Shown piece by piece: positions 8,392 through 18,939 of a DNA stretch of 64,000 nt. Under the pieces are notes generated by a model. The model made no database searches and was not told the DNA's origin. It saw only the letters and a list, made by a program, of their open reading frames with translations. The translations under genes and the position numbers were made by a program. Position 1 is the stretch's first letter. Each line of letters opens with the position of its first letter. This DNA is from Microterricola gilva (lineage in GTDB: Bacteria; Actinomycetota; Actinomycetes; Actinomycetales; Microbacteriaceae), in contig NZ_SHLC01000001.1 in NCBI RefSeq assembly GCF_004217495.1, positions 2,046,001 to 2,110,000 on the forward strand, written 5' to 3'.

Positions 8392-8937
8392 TCAGTCCTG
8401 GGCGAGGATCGAGTACAGCCGGCGACGCGCTTCGTCGAGCACGGTCGCGGCCCGCTGGACCTGCTCCGGCGTTCCCGTTCTGGCCACCTGCGCCGCCACC
8501 TGGGCGAGCTCGATGCCCGCCTTGGGCAGCGCGGTGAATGCGCTGCTCTCGCCCTGGCCGGCGGTCGACCACGGCGCCGATGCAGCCGCCCTGGCAGCCT
8601 CCTCGCGGCCGTCGTCGGTGAGGGCGTAGGTCTTGCGACCGTTCGATTCCTCCGCAGAGATGAGCCCCTCGTCGGCGAGCAGCTGCAGTGTCGGATAGAC
8701 CGATCCGGCGCTGGGCTTCCAGCTTCCGCCGCTGCGCTCCTCGATTTCGCGGATGATCTGGTAGCCGTGCATCGGCTGTTCCGCGAGCAGTGCGAGCACG
8801 GCTGCGCGCACATCACCGCGGCTCACGCGGCTACCGGCGCGCTTCTCGAACCCGGAGCGCAACTGCTCCATCATCTGCCACATGCCCTCGGCATGATTGC
8901 CGGCGCCGAACCCGCCAGCCGGAAATGAACCACCCAT
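8392..8937 (-). CDS. PadR-family transcriptional regulator
   Basis: The 181-residue protein has a glycine-rich N-terminus and then a PadR winged helix (residues about 40-115): LALLAEQPMHGYQIIREIEE, AGSVYPTLQLLADEGLI and GRKTYALTDDGRE are its standard blocks. The C-terminal about 60 residues form the helical dimerisation region. PadR proteins usually repress adjacent genes and release on binding small molecules. A true Shine-Dalgarno GGAGG sits 4-5 bp before ATG 8937. Upstream are overlapping palindromes that look like its operator, so it is probably autoregulated together with the downstream ABC1-kinase gene. Confidence 0.9.
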   Translation of the reverse strand: MGGSFPAGGFGAGNHAEGMWQMMEQLRSGFEKRAGSRVSRGDVRAAVLALLAEQPMHGYQIIREIEERSGGSWKPSAGSVYPTLQLLADEGLISAEESNGRKTYALTDDGREEAARAAASAPWSTAGQGESSAFTALPKAGIELAQVAAQVARTGTPEQVQRAATVLDEARRRLYSILAQD

Positions 8938-8950
8938 GATGACCTCCTCC

Positions 8951-8991
8951 GAACGATACTCAACGATATATCGCGATAGCCGCGAACGATA
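8951..8991. promoter_or_regulatory. Candidate PadR operator region
   Basis: Two overlapping perfect 10-bp palindromes, CGATATATCG (8964-8973) and TATCGCGATA (8969-8978), lie between direct copies of GAACGATA at 8951-8958 and 8984-8991. The cluster is AT-rich compared with its surroundings and sits just upstream of the padR-type gene's ribosome-binding site, where autoregulatory PadR sites are usually found. Confidence 0.55.
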
Positions 8992-9026
8992 GGGGCGTTC
9001 GCGAGAAATCCATCCTGCTCGGCACC

Positions 9027-9647
9027 CTAGAGCATGCCGGTCTCGCGGGCCAGCGTCACGGCCTTGGCGCGGCTCTCGACGTTGAGCTTGCTGAAGATGT
9101 GCACGAGGTGCGTCTTGACGGTGGCCTCGGTGACGACGAGTTCGCGGGCGATCTCGCGGTTCGAGGCCCCGGTGTCGAGCAGGCGCAGCACCTCCAGCTC
9201 GCGGTCGGTGAGCTTGGGACGGGGCTGGCGCATGCCGTCGACGACGCGCTGCGCCATCTCGGGGGCCAGCACCATGCCGCCCCGCGCCGCCTCCTTCAGC
9301 GACGAGACGATGGTCGCCGGCGAGACGTCCTTCAGCAGGTAGCCGGCCGCGCCAGCCTCGATGGCGCGCAAGATCTCGACGTCGCGGTCGAAGGTGGTGA
9401 GGATGATCACGGCCGGGGCCGGCTGCTGGGCGCGGAGCGCCGCCGTCGTCTCGACACCGTCGATGCCCCCGCCGAGCCGCAGATCGCAGAGCACGACATC
9501 CGGATGCAGGTGCTCGGCCAGCGCGATCGCCTCCTCACCCGAGGCGGCCTCCCCCACGACGAGAACGTCGTCGTTGCTGTCGAACAGTGCCCGCAGGCCG
9601 GTGCGCACGACCGGGTGGTCGTCCACCAGAAGCACGGTGATCGGCAT
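9027..9647 (-). CDS. NarL/LuxR-family response regulator
   Basis: Residues 1-120 form a receiver domain: DD at 9-10, phosphoacceptor Asp55 in DVVLCDLRL, Thr in ILTTFD, and Lys in YLLKDVSP. Residues about 145-206 are a LuxR-type helix-turn-helix ([20 protein letters not shown], then [13 protein letters not shown]). The 206-residue length is standard for NarL-type regulators. The gene starts 2 bp after the partner kinase gene ends, so it is the cognate regulator. Both lie downstream of an MMPL transporter gene in one operon and probably control it or related envelope functions. The signal is unknown. Confidence 0.92.
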   Translation of the reverse strand: MPITVLLVDDHPVVRTGLRALFDSNDDVLVVGEAASGEEAIALAEHLHPDVVLCDLRLGGGIDGVETTAALRAQQPAPAVIILTTFDRDVEILRAIEAGAAGYLLKDVSPATIVSSLKEAARGGMVLAPEMAQRVVDGMRQPRPKLTDRELEVLRLLDTGASNREIARELVVTEATVKTHLVHIFSKLNVESRAKAVTLARETGML

Positions 9648-9649
9648 GT

Positions 9650-10927
9650 CTAGTTGCCCTCTCTCAACTGTCGCGCGAGTGGAACGTGCGCCGACAGCGC
9701 GACGCCATCACCCGCTGCGCTCTCCACGTCGAGCCCGCCCCCGAGCTCGCGGAGTCTGGCTCGCATCGAATGCAGTCCGTAGCCGCCGCCGGCAGCCCCG
9801 AAACCCGCGTCCCACGCGCCGGCGTCGAAGCCGCTGCCGTTGTCGACGATGTCCAGCCGCACCGAGTCACCGGCATCCACCAGATTCACCACGACCCGGC
9901 TGGCCCCGGCGTGCTGCCGCACGTTCGCGAGCGCAGACTGCGCGGTGCGCAGCAGGGCGACCTCGACGGTCGTCGCGAGCGCCGGCAGGCTCTCATCGAC
10001 GCGGAACTCCGTGTCGATGCCGCTCTCCTCGGTCAGCCGTTCGAGCATGCGGCGGAGCGCTCCGGCGAGCGCCCCCTCCTCGAGCTCTGACGGTGCAAGG
10101 GCAGCAACGATCCGGCGCACGTCGACGAGGCTCTCCCTGGCCAGGGCATCGATCTGCTGCAGTGTGCGCGGCATCCGCTCGACCTGCCCGTGCTCAATGG
10201 CCGCCGTCGCGAGCAGCGAGATCGACGAGAAGCCCTGGGCGATGGTGTCGTGGATGTCGCGCGAGATCCGGGTGCGCTCCTCCTCTGCACCCGAGAGCCG
10301 CTGCGTGTTGGCGAGCTCGTCCTGCAGCTCGGCCATCTCGGCCTGGGTCTGCACGAGGGAGGCGACGAGGCGCTGGCGTTCCTGCAGATCGCGGACCAAT
10401 TGCACGTAGCCGCGCGCGATGCTGAGGGCGAATGCGCCACCGATCAGCGGGCCGATCACATTGGCGTAGCTCGTGGTGCCGTGCTGCATGATCGGGGCGG
10501 CGATGACCACCGCGAACACGGCGAGCGAGAACAACACCGCCCAGCGCAGCCGCAGAATGTAGCCGGCGAGCAGCCAGAGCGAGAAGGCGAGCCAGACGAA
10601 CTCTGCGGATGCCGCGACCGCCCCGACCCAGATCACGGCGAGCCCGGCCAGCCACCAGCCAGAGAGCTGACGGCTCTGCACGCGCCCGCTCAGGATCACC
10701 CCGCCGAGGTACCAGGCCGAGAAGACGACGGCGCTGCCGAGCACCAGCGCCGGCGGCACCTCGTCGATGATGGCGCGGGCCGCGGCGACCACGACGAGCG
10801 CCGCGGTGATGATGTGCAGCCCGATCTGCATCGAGCGGATGGTCGCGCTGAGGGTGCGCGGCGTGCGCCGCGCACCCTTGTCCCCCGCGCTAACCGGCGA
10901 GGACGGGGTCGGAGTGAGGCGCGTCAT
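9650..10927 (-). CDS. Sensor histidine kinase (HisKA_3 type)
   Basis: After a short cytosolic N-terminus come about six membrane helices (residues about 35-170), then a coiled-coil linker ([20 protein letters not shown]), the HisKA_3 dimerisation helix with phospho-acceptor His226 in [11 protein letters not shown], and an HATPase domain with IVDNGSGFD and [11 protein letters not shown]. Such kinases have integral membrane sensing without an extracytoplasmic domain. Start ATG 10927 lies inside the last 38 bp of the MMPL gene and has an AGGGGAG element about 12 bases upstream; an ATG 42 bp earlier would overlap more. The next gene, 2 bp downstream, is the NarL-type partner. Confidence 0.88.
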   Translation of the reverse strand: MTRLTPTPSSPVSAGDKGARRTPRTLSATIRSMQIGLHIITAALVVVAAARAIIDEVPPALVLGSAVVFSAWYLGGVILSGRVQSRQLSGWWLAGLAVIWVGAVAASAEFVWLAFSLWLLAGYILRLRWAVLFSLAVFAVVIAAPIMQHGTTSYANVIGPLIGGAFALSIARGYVQLVRDLQERQRLVASLVQTQAEMAELQDELANTQRLSGAEEERTRISRDIHDTIAQGFSSISLLATAAIEHGQVERMPRTLQQIDALARESLVDVRRIVAALAPSELEEGALAGALRRMLERLTEESGIDTEFRVDESLPALATTVEVALLRTAQSALANVRQHAGASRVVVNLVDAGDSVRLDIVDNGSGFDAGAWDAGFGAAGGGYGLHSMRARLRELGGGLDVESAAGDGVALSAHVPLARQLREGN

Positions 10928-13028
10928 GCTCCGATTCTCTCCCCTGCCGACTGTCTTCGTGCGGCGCATCGCTGGGCGCCGGGGCCTTCGGTGCCTTCGA
11001 CGGCCACCAGATGCGGTCGCCGAGCAGGCTGAAGATCGCGGGAACGATCACCGTGCGCACGACGAGCGTGTCGACGATGACGCCGAGACCGACGATCAGA
11101 CCGAGCTGGCCAAGGGTCACGAGCGGCAGCATGCCGAGGGCGGCGAAGACCGCGGCCAACACGATGCCGGCACTCGTGATCACGCCACCGGTGTTGGCGA
11201 CGGCACGCACCATGCCCTGCCTCGTTCCGTGCGTTGCGGCCTCGCTCCTGGCGCGGTGCACCAGGAAGATCGTGTAGTCGATGCCGAGGGCGACGAGGAA
11301 CAGGAAGGAGAGCAGCGGCACCTGCAGGTCGAGCGCGTCCTGGCCGAACAGCACGCGGCTGAGCCACGAACCGGCGCCGATCGCGGCGACGGCGCTGACG
11401 ACGTTCACCACGAGCAGCAGGGCGGGAGCGACGAAGGAGCGCAGGAGCACAAGCAGCACGATGAAGCTCACGGACAGCACGAGCGGCACGATCAGCAGCA
11501 GATCCTGCACGTTGCCGGCACGGGCATCGAGATCTTCGGCGACGGCGCCGCCGACCAGAGCGTCCGCGTCGACGCCGTGCACGACGGTGCGGAGCTCCTC
11601 GACGAGGTCCAGGCTCTCCGGCGTTCCCGGGCCGGGCTCTCCGGTCACCATCAGCTTGCCGAGCTCGCCGTTCTCGGACTCGCCGAGCGGCGTTACCCGC
11701 ACGACACCGGGAACGTCCGCGGCCGCGGCGCTGACCTCGTCGACGGAGTCGCTGTCGGCGATGACGATCATGGGCTGCGATTCGCCAGCCGGGAAGTGCT
11801 CAGAGAGCGTCTCGAGGCCGGCAGCCGACTCGGAGGCGACGCGGAACTTCTCGGTCTGGGTCAGGCCGATCGAGGTTCCGAACAGGCCGAGGGCCATGAT
11901 CGCAAGCAGGGTGCCGCCTGCGACGAGCGCGACGACGGGGCGGCGCACGACGCGGCTGGCGACCGCGCCCCACACGCGTCGGTCACTGGTGGCCTGGCCG
12001 GGGCGGGGAACGAAGGGCCAGAAGATGCCGCGCCCGCACACCGCGAGAAGCGGGGGCAGGGCGAAGAGCACGGCGACGAGGGCGATGATCAGGCCGATGG
12101 CCGAGGAAATGCCGAGGCCGCGGGTGCCGGGGATGACGGCGAAGACGAGGGTCAGCAGCGAGAGCACGACGGTCACGTTCGAGGCGAGGATGGCCGGGGC
12201 CGTGCCACGCCACGCCGTCGACAGTGCCAGGCGGTGGTCCTCGGTCTTCAGCAGTTCCTCGCGGTAGCGCGAGATCAGCAGCAGCGCGTAGTTCGTGCCG
12301 GCGCCGAACACCAGCACGCTGATGATGCCGGCGTCGAACTGCAGGCCGAGCACGCCGCCGACCGCGTTCGTGGCGAGGCTGGCGAGACGGTCGGCGATGG
12401 CGACGACGGTGAGCGGGATGATCCAGAGGATCGGCGAGCGGTAGGTCAGGATCAGCAGCAGCGCGACGATGCCGATCGTCACCATGAGCAGGGTGAAGTC
12501 AGCGCCCTCGAAGGCGCCGGCGATGTCGGCGCCGAACGCCGAGCCGCCGGTGACGAGCACGGTCATTCCGTCGATCGGGTTCTCAGCCAGCGTGGAGCGG
12601 AGCGCCTTCACCTCCTCCGCGGTGGCCGTGTTGTCCTCGCCGAGCGCGATCGAGGTCTGAATGACGGCGGCCTGCTCGTCCTCGCTTGCAAATGGCTGCG
12701 AGGCGGTGTGGCCCGTCGTGGCGTCGATCTCTGGCACGAGCGCCGACACGGATGCCAGGTCGGCATCCGTCAGCTCTCCCCCGTCATCGCGGGTGGCGAT
12801 GATCAGCACCGAGCCCTCATCGCTGCCGGCGAACTCATCGGCAAGCGCCTTGACCTGGGCAGACTCGGAGGAGGGCGGCGCGATCGCGTTGCCCCCCGGC
12901 GCCTCTGCGGCGCGGAGCATGCCGAATGCGGCGACGATGGCGAGCAGGACGAGGAGCAGCGAAACCCAGGCGCCTCGACGCGAGGTCAGGCGCTCTGGCA
13001 GGGAGGGGCGGAGCCGAGAATCAGACAT
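10890..13028 (-). CDS. MMPL-family RND transporter
   Basis: The 712-residue protein has the MMPL layout: one N-terminal helix, a periplasmic loop (about 45-175), five or six helices (about 180-370), a second loop and a second helix bundle (about 525-670). Each half carries the family signature in its second helix group: GTNYALLLISRYREEL and GIDYTIFLVHRARSEA. MMPL pumps export lipids or hydrophobic compounds using the proton gradient. Its 3' end overlaps a histidine kinase gene and the response regulator follows, making a transporter/two-component operon. The C-terminal 40 residues are charged and His-rich. The substrate is unknown. Confidence 0.9.
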   Translation of the reverse strand: MSDSRLRPSLPERLTSRRGAWVSLLLVLLAIVAAFGMLRAAEAPGGNAIAPPSSESAQVKALADEFAGSDEGSVLIIATRDDGGELTDADLASVSALVPEIDATTGHTASQPFASEDEQAAVIQTSIALGEDNTATAEEVKALRSTLAENPIDGMTVLVTGGSAFGADIAGAFEGADFTLLMVTIGIVALLLILTYRSPILWIIPLTVVAIADRLASLATNAVGGVLGLQFDAGIISVLVFGAGTNYALLLISRYREELLKTEDHRLALSTAWRGTAPAILASNVTVVLSLLTLVFAVIPGTRGLGISSAIGLIIALVAVLFALPPLLAVCGRGIFWPFVPRPGQATSDRRVWGAVASRVVRRPVVALVAGGTLLAIMALGLFGTSIGLTQTEKFRVASESAAGLETLSEHFPAGESQPMIVIADSDSVDEVSAAAADVPGVVRVTPLGESENGELGKLMVTGEPGPGTPESLDLVEELRTVVHGVDADALVGGAVAEDLDARAGNVQDLLLIVPLVLSVSFIVLLVLLRSFVAPALLLVVNVVSAVAAIGAGSWLSRVLFGQDALDLQVPLLSFLFLVALGIDYTIFLVHRARSEAATHGTRQGMVRAVANTGGVITSAGIVLAAVFAALGMLPLVTLGQLGLIVGLGVIVDTLVVRTVIVPAIFSLLGDRIWWPSKAPKAPAPSDAPHEDSRQGRESEHDAPHSDPVLAG

Positions 13029-13224
13029 GATTCCACTTCAGCAGCGCGGCCCCGTCTGGGGATCGCGCGGGCGGTTGAACTTCAACTCAACCCTTTGGTT
13101 GAGGAGCGAGCGAGTTCGGACGAATCCTGCACAGAATCTGGTGCACTCCACCCGGCTGCCCCTATCTTCAGATGACGGGGGCATCGGCCGGATCCCCGAA
13201 CGTCGCTCGTAGTCAGGAGACAAC

Positions 13225-13254
13225 ATGTGGCAACGCAACGGTGACGCACTGTGA
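13225..13254 (+). CDS. Nine-codon leader ORF coupled to cardiolipin synthase gene
   Basis: ATG 13225 opens MWQRNGDAL and ends at TGA 13252-13254. It is preceded, five bases away, by AGGAG (13215-13219), the only good Shine-Dalgarno sequence in the region. The TGA overlaps the GTG start of the next gene (GTGA at 13251-13254), and that GTG has no ribosome-binding site of its own. The simplest reading is a translational coupler delivering ribosomes to the cardiolipin synthase start. The peptide itself may have no function. Confidence 0.55.
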   Translation: MWQRNGDAL

Positions 13255-14723
13255 GCGCCGAGCTGGCTGGCCTGATCGGGGTCATCGTGATCCTGGTGGA
13301 TCTGACGATCCGGATCGTGGCCCTCATCATCATCCCGCGGGAGCGGAAGCCCACCGCCGCGATGGCGTGGCTGCTCGCGATCTTCCTCATTCCCTTCGTC
13401 GGCATCCTGCTGTACCTGATCATCGGCAACGTGAAGCTGCCGAAGAAGCGGATGGAACGGCAGCGCGAGATCAACGGGATGATCGAACAGCGCGCGGCGA
13501 CCGTCGACCTCGGCACAGACACCGCGGCCTGGCCGAGCTGGTTCCGCACCCTCACCGAGCAGAACCGGGTGCTCGGCGCGCTGCCGGCCAGCGGCGGCAA
13601 CCGTGCCGAACTCATCGGTGACTACCAGTTGTCGATCGACCGGATCGCCGAGGACATCGACACGGCGCGCCACTTCGTGCACGTCGAGTACTTCATCGTC
13701 GCGTTCGACGAGACCACGCGCGGGTTCTTCGCCGCCATGGAACGGGCGGTGCAGCGCGGGGTCACGGTGCGCCTGCTCATGGACCACATCTCCTCTGCCA
13801 AGGTCCCGATCCACAAGGAGACCATCGCCGAGCTGGATCGGATCGGCGTCGCCTGGAACTACCTGCTGCCGGTGCAGCCGCTGAAGGGGCGGTATCAGCG
13901 CCCCGACCTCCGCAATCACCGGAAGCTCGTCGTGGTCGACGGACTCGTCGGCTACACCGGATCGCAGAACCTGATCCACCGCAGCTACGACTCGCCGAAG
14001 AACCTCAAGCGCGGCCTCATGTGGCAGGAGCTGGTGACCCGCGTGACCGGCTCCGCCGTCGCGGCGATCAACGCGGTCTTCCTCTCCGACTGGTACTCGG
14101 AGACCGACGAGAATCTCCTCACCGCAGAGCACCTGCCCGTCGCCGATGTTCCTCGGGACTCCTCTTCCGATGCCCTGGTGTGCCAGGTCGTGCCGAGCGG
14201 GCCGGCGTACGAGCTCGAGAACAATCTCCGGCTCTTCCTCGGCCTCGTGAACGCCGCGCAGGAGAAGGTGATCATCACCAGCCCGTACTTCGTGCCGGAC
14301 GAGGCGATGCTCTACGCCATCACATCCGCGCGCTTCCGCGGTCTGGACGTGCAGTTGTTCGTGTCCGAGATCGGCGACCAGGGCATGGTCTGGCACGCGC
14401 AGCGCTCCTACTACGGGCAGCTGCTTCGGGCGGGCGTGCGCATCTGGATGTACCCGGCGCCGTACATCCTGCACTCCAAGCACCTGTCGATCGACGACGA
14501 GGTCGCGGTGATCGGCTCGAGCAACATGGACATCCGCTCCTTCAACCTCAACTTCGAGATCTCGCTCCTGGTCTACGGCAAGACGTTCGTCGCGGCGATG
14601 CGGGAGGTCGAGGAGGCGTACCGCACGGCGGGTCGCGAGCTCACGCTCGAGGAATGGGAGCGCCAGCCGGCGTCCGCGACGTTCCTGGACGGCGTCGCCC
14701 GACTCACCTCGGCGCTCGAGTAG
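13251..14723 (+). CDS. cls: Cardiolipin synthase (phospholipase D family)
   Basis: The 490-residue protein begins with two membrane helices (residues about 1-60, containing the RKPTAAMAWLLAIFLIPF block typical of Cls). Two PLD catalytic motifs follow: NHRKLVVVDGLVGYTGSQN with His223 and HSKHLSIDDEVAVIGSSNMD with His408 (HxK-x4-D). The enzyme would make cardiolipin from phosphatidylglycerol in the plasma membrane. Start GTG 13251 overlaps the stop of a nine-codon leader ORF that holds the ribosome-binding site, so translation is probably coupled. Length and motif spacing match bacterial Cls. A GAP-family membrane protein gene follows after 15 bp. Confidence 0.93.
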   Translation: MSAELAGLIGVIVILVDLTIRIVALIIIPRERKPTAAMAWLLAIFLIPFVGILLYLIIGNVKLPKKRMERQREINGMIEQRAATVDLGTDTAAWPSWFRTLTEQNRVLGALPASGGNRAELIGDYQLSIDRIAEDIDTARHFVHVEYFIVAFDETTRGFFAAMERAVQRGVTVRLLMDHISSAKVPIHKETIAELDRIGVAWNYLLPVQPLKGRYQRPDLRNHRKLVVVDGLVGYTGSQNLIHRSYDSPKNLKRGLMWQELVTRVTGSAVAAINAVFLSDWYSETDENLLTAEHLPVADVPRDSSSDALVCQVVPSGPAYELENNLRLFLGLVNAAQEKVIITSPYFVPDEAMLYAITSARFRGLDVQLFVSEIGDQGMVWHAQRSYYGQLLRAGVRIWMYPAPYILHSKHLSIDDEVAVIGSSNMDIRSFNLNFEISLLVYGKTFVAAMREVEEAYRTAGRELTLEEWERQPASATFLDGVARLTSALE

Positions 14724-14738
14724 AAGGCGGGGCGACGG

Positions 14739-15407
14739 ATGCTGCAGGCGATCGGACACATCCTCCCCATCGCGCTCGCCGTCGCGATCAGCTCGGTGCC
14801 GATCCTGGCGACCGTCGTCATCCTGCTATCGCCCGAACGCTCCCGGACCGCGATCCCGTTCCTCATCGCCTGGGTGATCGGGATCATCGTCGTCGTGTCG
14901 GTCTGCACCATCGGCGCGCACCTCGTGCCGACGCCAACGGGACCACGCAAGCAGGACGACGCGGTCGGGGTGGCCGAGATCGTGGCAGGGCTGGCGCTCG
15001 GCGTGACGGCGGTCGTGTCCTGGCGGCGCAGCCGCAAGCACCCGGAGGCAGCGATGCCGAAGTGGCTGAACAAGGTCGAGTCACTCCACCCGCGGGCCGT
15101 GTTCGGTCTCGGAATGCTGATGAACGTCCGACCGAAGGCCATCCTGCTGGCGATCGCCGCCGGACTCGCGGTCGCGGCCGAGGATCTCTCCGTCGGGCAG
15201 TCCGCCCTGACCATCGGGGTCTACACCGCGATAGCCGCATCAACCGTTGTCGTGCCGATCGTCCTGACGTTGGCGGATCCCGCGCGGATGGAGCCCCGGC
15301 TCCGCGCCACGCAGACCTGGCTCATCGCAAACGGCAGTGCGGTGACAAGCCTGATCCTGCTCGTCGTCGCGTTCGCCGTGGTCGGCAGCGGCCTGGCACG
15401 GTTCTGA
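14739..15407 (+). CDS. GAP-family (SfLAP-like) membrane protein
   Basis: This 222-residue protein has six predicted membrane spans with a cytosolic loop in the middle (WRRSRKHPEAAMPKWLNKVE). The order of spans and the block FGLGMLMNVRPKAILLAIAAG are characteristic of the GAP family (Sap, sulfolipid-1-addressing protein). Mycobacterial members help export glycolipids or glycopeptidolipids; outside mycobacteria the role is open. It follows the cardiolipin synthase gene by 15 bp on the same strand, so a link to membrane lipid handling is reasonable but inferred. Start ATG 14739 has GGCGGGGCGACGG upstream. Confidence 0.8.
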   Translation: MLQAIGHILPIALAVAISSVPILATVVILLSPERSRTAIPFLIAWVIGIIVVVSVCTIGAHLVPTPTGPRKQDDAVGVAEIVAGLALGVTAVVSWRRSRKHPEAAMPKWLNKVESLHPRAVFGLGMLMNVRPKAILLAIAAGLAVAAEDLSVGQSALTIGVYTAIAASTVVVPIVLTLADPARMEPRLRATQTWLIANGSAVTSLILLVVAFAVVGSGLARF

Positions 15408-15416
15408 CGCGGGCAA

Positions 15417-15893
15417 TCAAGTCGCGCGAGATCCGCCACGTCGTCCGGCGAGGTACTCGGGCGGCATGCCCGGTCCGATGCGCACGGCGATCTCCTCGGC
15501 GGGCACGATGCCGCACGTCGTGCAGCTCGCGACCGCGTGCACCGCGCCCGCTCCGCAGACGGTGTGCCGGTAGAGAATCGGCGGCTCGATCGGGGACGCC
15601 CAGGCATCGCCCCACTCGGTGAGCGCGACGAGCGCCACCGCGAGCGCGTGCCCCTTCTCGCTGAGGCGATAGTCAGCGGAATCGTCGCGCTCCATGATGC
15701 CGCTGGCAACGAACGAATCCAGTCGGGAGCTGAGCACATTGCTCGCGATCCCGAGGTTGTGCTGGAAGTCGCCGAACCGCGTCACCCGAGCGAACAGGGC
15801 GTCCCGGAGGATGAGCAGACTCCACCGCTCGCCGACAAGCTCGAGCGACCGAGCGATCGAGCACACCTGCGTGTCATAGGCCTTTCCCAACAT
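15417..15893 (-). CDS. HxlR-family transcriptional regulator
   Basis: Residues about 10-100 form the HxlR winged helix: CSIARSLELVGERWSLLILR, FGDFQHNLGIASNVLSSRL and YRLSEKGHAL are its conserved blocks. The C-terminal 45 residues carry a CTTCG pair of cysteines and another Cys at the VCGAGAVH segment, a possible redox or metal site. The start ATG 15893 is exactly six bases after TAGGGT (15905-15900), so the mRNA is probably leaderless. A perfect dyad sits just upstream and a divergent SRPBCC gene begins at 15996. Regulation of that gene and of itself is the likely role. Confidence 0.88.
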   Translation of the reverse strand: MLGKAYDTQVCSIARSLELVGERWSLLILRDALFARVTRFGDFQHNLGIASNVLSSRLDSFVASGIMERDDSADYRLSEKGHALAVALVALTEWGDAWASPIEPPILYRHTVCGAGAVHAVASCTTCGIVPAEEIAVRIGPGMPPEYLAGRRGGSRAT

Positions 15894-15905
15894 GGATTGA
15901 CCCTA

Positions 15906-15958
15906 CCACTTGCATGATGCAAGCGCGCGGTCTACGCTCACCCTCATCACGCAAGTGG
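15906..15958. promoter_or_regulatory. Candidate HxlR operators in divergent promoter region
   Basis: CTTGCAT and ATGCAAG flank a single G at 15909-15923, a perfect 7-bp dyad next to the HxlR -10 box. A second, wider inverted repeat pairs CCACTTGC (15906-15913) with GCAAGTGG (15951-15958). Both share the half-site CACTTGC, as expected if one dimeric repressor occupies two places. Confidence 0.5.
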
Positions 15959-15995
15959 AGAAGTCTCCCGCGGGAGGCGTGCAAAGGAGCAGACA

Positions 15996-16520
15996 ATGAC
16001 CGAGAACTTCACCACGACGATCACGGTGGATGCCACCCCGCAGCGGGCGTTCGATGCGATCAACGACGTTCCCGGCTGGTGGGGGCGCATCACCGGCTCG
16101 ACCACCGCCGTCGGCGATGAGTTCGTCTACGTCGTCCCCGGCTTGCACTACAGCGGATTCCGGGTCGCCGCCGTCGAGCCGGCACGGCGCATCGCCTGGC
16201 TCGTGACGGGCAGCTACCTCGACTTCGTTGCCGACAAGCAGGAGTGGACGGGCACGACCGTCCGATTCGATATCGAGCGAGCCGGCGACCAGACCCGGAT
16301 CACGTTCACCCACGAGGGGCTCGCACCGGAGGACGAGTGCTACGAGGTGTGCTCGAATGCGTGGGGCATGTTCGTGAACGGGAGTCTCAGGCGCTTCATC
16401 GAGACGGGTCACGGTGAGCCGTATCGCTTCGGTGGAGACGAAGAGCTCAGCGCCGCCGACCATTCCCGCCTGCACGAGCAGGTTGCCCAGGCGGCCGGGC
16501 GTGCAGGCGACGCCGGCTGA
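15996..16520 (+). CDS. SRPBCC (START-like/AHSA1) domain protein
   Basis: The 174-residue protein starts FTTTITVDATPQRAFDAIND, the first strand and helix of the SRPBCC fold. It continues with WWGRITGST, a YVVPGLHYSGFRV strand pair and GTTVRFDIE/TRITFTHEGL, ending in the long C-terminal helix region. These cytoplasmic proteins bind hydrophobic ligands; no catalytic residues can be assigned. It has AAAGGAG about 6-7 bp before ATG 15996. Its divergent neighbour is an HxlR regulator, a combination often found where the SRPBCC protein answers a small-molecule signal. Exact function unknown. Confidence 0.82.
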   Translation: MTENFTTTITVDATPQRAFDAINDVPGWWGRITGSTTAVGDEFVYVVPGLHYSGFRVAAVEPARRIAWLVTGSYLDFVADKQEWTGTTVRFDIERAGDQTRITFTHEGLAPEDECYEVCSNAWGMFVNGSLRRFIETGHGEPYRFGGDEELSAADHSRLHEQVAQAAGRAGDAG

Positions 16521-16589
16521 CCGCCCGGGGCGTGAACCGCGGGGCGCCGGCCGCAGCGGCATCCGCAACGGCTCCCAGCCTTTCCCTGA

Positions 16590-16607
16590 TATCTTGATAT
16601 CGAGATA
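16590..16607. promoter_or_regulatory. Palindrome in the icd promoter region
   Basis: TATCT and AGATA arms enclose a GATATC core with one mismatched pair, giving an 18-bp near-palindrome 35 bp before the icd start codon. Its place and symmetry suggest an operator for a dimeric regulator; the protein is not identifiable from this window. Confidence 0.4.
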
Positions 16608-16642
16608 GGTTCGCCATACGCAACGCCAAGGAGCTGCCCACG

Positions 16643-18853
<2,211 letters not shown>

Positions 18854-18861
18854 CGCGACAC

Positions 18862-18902
18862 GCAGAGGGTCCCGGACGGCACTGCCGTGCGGGACCCTCT
18901 GC
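18862..18902 (+). terminator. Intrinsic-type terminator after icd
   Basis: GCAGAGGGTCCCG (18862-18874) pairs perfectly with CGGGACCCTCTGC (18890-18902). The loop contains a further ACGGC/GCCGT stem. TTTCC follows. This is a very stable hairpin with only a short T run, as is usual in high-GC actinobacteria. Confidence 0.8.
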
Positions 18903-18939
18903 TTTCCCATGCTCCCGAGCCTGCTGCTACCCTGTGCCC

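Noticed and set aside
6500-8629. Open frame of about 709 codons on the plus strand opposite the ABC1 kinase gene
   Set aside because: Antisense shadow; all kinase motifs are on the minus strand and the frame would overlap the sigma factor's end.
10767-13175. Open frame of about 800 codons on the plus strand opposite the MMPL and kinase genes
   Set aside because: Low-complexity Arg/Gly/Asp/His-rich translation with no domains; the minus-strand MMPL and kinase genes fully explain the region.
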